Shown here: positions 5,043 to 5,831 of the stretch, in pieces
Numbering within the stretch: position 1 is the first letter of the stretch
Layout of the letters: the number at the start of each line of letters is the position of its first letter
Assembly (NCBI GenBank): GCA_021786815.1
Contig: JAJYMR010000256.1
Coordinates: 1 to 5,831 of the forward strand
DNA from: Deltaproteobacteria bacterium
GTDB lineage: Bacteria; Desulfobacterota; Binatia; Binatales; Binataceae
Length of the DNA stretch: 5,831 nucleotides
Direction of reading: 5' to 3'
Program-made: the position numbers and the translations under genes
Notes under the pieces: generated by a model
The model's input: the letters and a program-made list of their open reading frames with translations, nothing else
Told to the model about the DNA's origin: nothing
Database searches by the model: none

Positions 5043-5831
5043 ATGAAGGAAATTTTCTCGTCAGACGAGCGTTACGTCGGACGCGACTACGGCTCGGCGC
5101 AATACGAAATCACACCCGAGGTGGTTGCGCGATACATCGAAGCCACCGGCGACGACAATCCGTGGTATCGCGGCTCCTCTCCGCTCGGCCCGCCGCTCGC
5201 GCCCGCGCTTATCCTTCACTCCGCCGTCTATCGCACCATCGAATGGTACCTGCCGAACATCTACGGCAATCTGCACGCGCGCCAGGAATGGAGCGTGTTC
5301 TACCCGGTCGGCGTCGGAGAGACGCTTCGCACCCGCTCGACGATCGTCGAACGCTACGTCAAGCGCGATCGCGAATATCTGGTCAACGAAGTGATCGTGA
5401 TGAACGGCGAAGGCCGGATCGTCTCGCTAAGCCGCACGCATCAGAGCTTTTTACTGCCCGAGCAGAAGCACGCGGAAGGCTTCGTCGTCGATCGCTCGCG
5501 CGAGAAGGACAAATCGCGAAGCTTCCGCGTCGGCGAGCGCGGCGGTGAGCCGATCGACGCGCCGATGCGCAAAATTACCGAAGAAATGTGCATGGCGTTC
5601 TCCGGCCCCACGCGCAATTACCACACCAACCGCGAGGAAGCGGTCAGGCTCGGATTTCCGGATATCGTGGTGCAGGGGATGCTCTCGGTGTGCCTCATCT
5701 CGGAGATGATGACGCGGCGGTTCGGGCTCGGATGGTATTGCGGCGGCCGGATGGACCTTCGGCTGGTCAACGTGCTGTGGGGCAACGACACGACCGGCCC
5801 GCGCGGGCTCCTTGTCGAGCGCCGTCCCGAG
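5043..5831 (+). CDS. MaoC-type double-hotdog dehydratase-like protein, 3'-truncated by window edge
   Basis: The frame runs from the ATG at 5043 to the window edge with no stop, giving 263 residues. The N-terminal half (about 10-140) resembles the FAS1-like dehydratase N-terminal hotdog: YIEATGDDNPWY (31-42), then PPLAPALIL (50-58). A linker (about 140-170) leads to a MaoC-like hotdog: FSGPTRNYHTN (186-196), EEAVRLGFPDIVVQGM (198-213), then WYCGGRMDLRLVNVLW (231-246). Such proteins hydrate enoyl-CoA or dehydrate hydroxyacyl-CoA, or are inactive relatives. The hydratase-2 motif GDxNPxH is split: the N-terminal half keeps Asp37 and Asn39 but has Tyr42 in place of His, while the C-terminal half keeps His194 but has Pro189 in place of Asp. 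Activity is therefore uncertain. The SGP...NYH form seems, from memory, to recur in a subfamily, so it is probably not a decay artefact. Its position downstream of the thioesterase suggests the same CoA pathway. Confidence 0.82.
   Translation, partial: MKEIFSSDERYVGRDYGSAQYEITPEVVARYIEATGDDNPWYRGSSPLGPPLAPALILHSAVYRTIEWYLPNIYGNLHARQEWSVFYPVGVGETLRTRSTIVERYVKRDREYLVNEVIVMNGEGRIVSLSRTHQSFLLPEQKHAEGFVVDRSREKDKSRSFRVGERGGEPIDAPMRKITEEMCMAFSGPTRNYHTNREEAVRLGFPDIVVQGMLSVCLISEMMTRRFGLGWYCGGRMDLRLVNVLWGNDTTGPRGLLVERRPE

Overview
This is a 5.8 kb, GC-rich bacterial stretch that is almost fully coding. Nine genes lie on the + strand and none on the - strand. The first gene is cut at its 5' end and the last at its 3' end. 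The tight packing, strong G/C third-position bias and gene mix (deoxyhypusine synthase-like protein, DUF62-type SAM hydrolase, lipoprotein cytochrome c, CoA-type hotdog proteins) would fit a free-living proteobacterial, 'deltaproteobacterial' or Binatota-like lineage. That placement is an impression from gene content only, as no marker gene is present.

Layout: (1) 3-716, C-terminal 237 residues of a deoxyhypusine synthase-like protein; (2) 713-1555, S-adenosyl-L-methionine hydrolase/SAM hydroxide adenosyltransferase; (3) 1548-2612, polytopic site-2 zinc metalloprotease resembling the EGY type; (4) 2632-3153, dCMP deaminase with a GTG start; (5) 3150-3629, HIT-family nucleotide hydrolase; (6) 3607-3930, small lipoprotein mono-haem cytochrome c; (7) 3982-4626, DsbA-fold 2-hydroxychromene-2-carboxylate isomerase-like protein; (8) 4623-5018, FlK-type single-hotdog thioesterase; (9) 5043-5831, MaoC-type double-hotdog protein, incomplete.

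Five of the eight junctions overlap: three are ATGA stop/start overlaps at 713, 3150 and 4623, one is 8 nt at 1548 and one is 23 nt at 3607. The remaining gaps are 19, 51 and 24 nt. I see no factor-independent terminator or convincing promoter, so the run may be a single operon or two or three closely spaced ones. Functionally it splits into a left part of nucleotide and SAM chemistry plus membrane proteolysis (genes 1-5), a stray electron-transfer lipoprotein (gene 6), and a right part that looks like acyl-CoA or aromatic catabolism (genes 7-9).

There is no mobile element, CRISPR array, tRNA or rRNA. The points most worth a second look are the FlK-like thioesterase, whose Thr/Glu/His triad has the same spacing as fluoroacetyl-CoA thioesterase; the MaoC-type protein, whose Asp and His hydratase motif residues are split between its two halves; the translational coupling of a deoxyhypusine synthase-like enzyme to a SAM hydrolase; and a 10-bp direct repeat just upstream of gene 7. 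I did not find a clearly new defence or mobile system.
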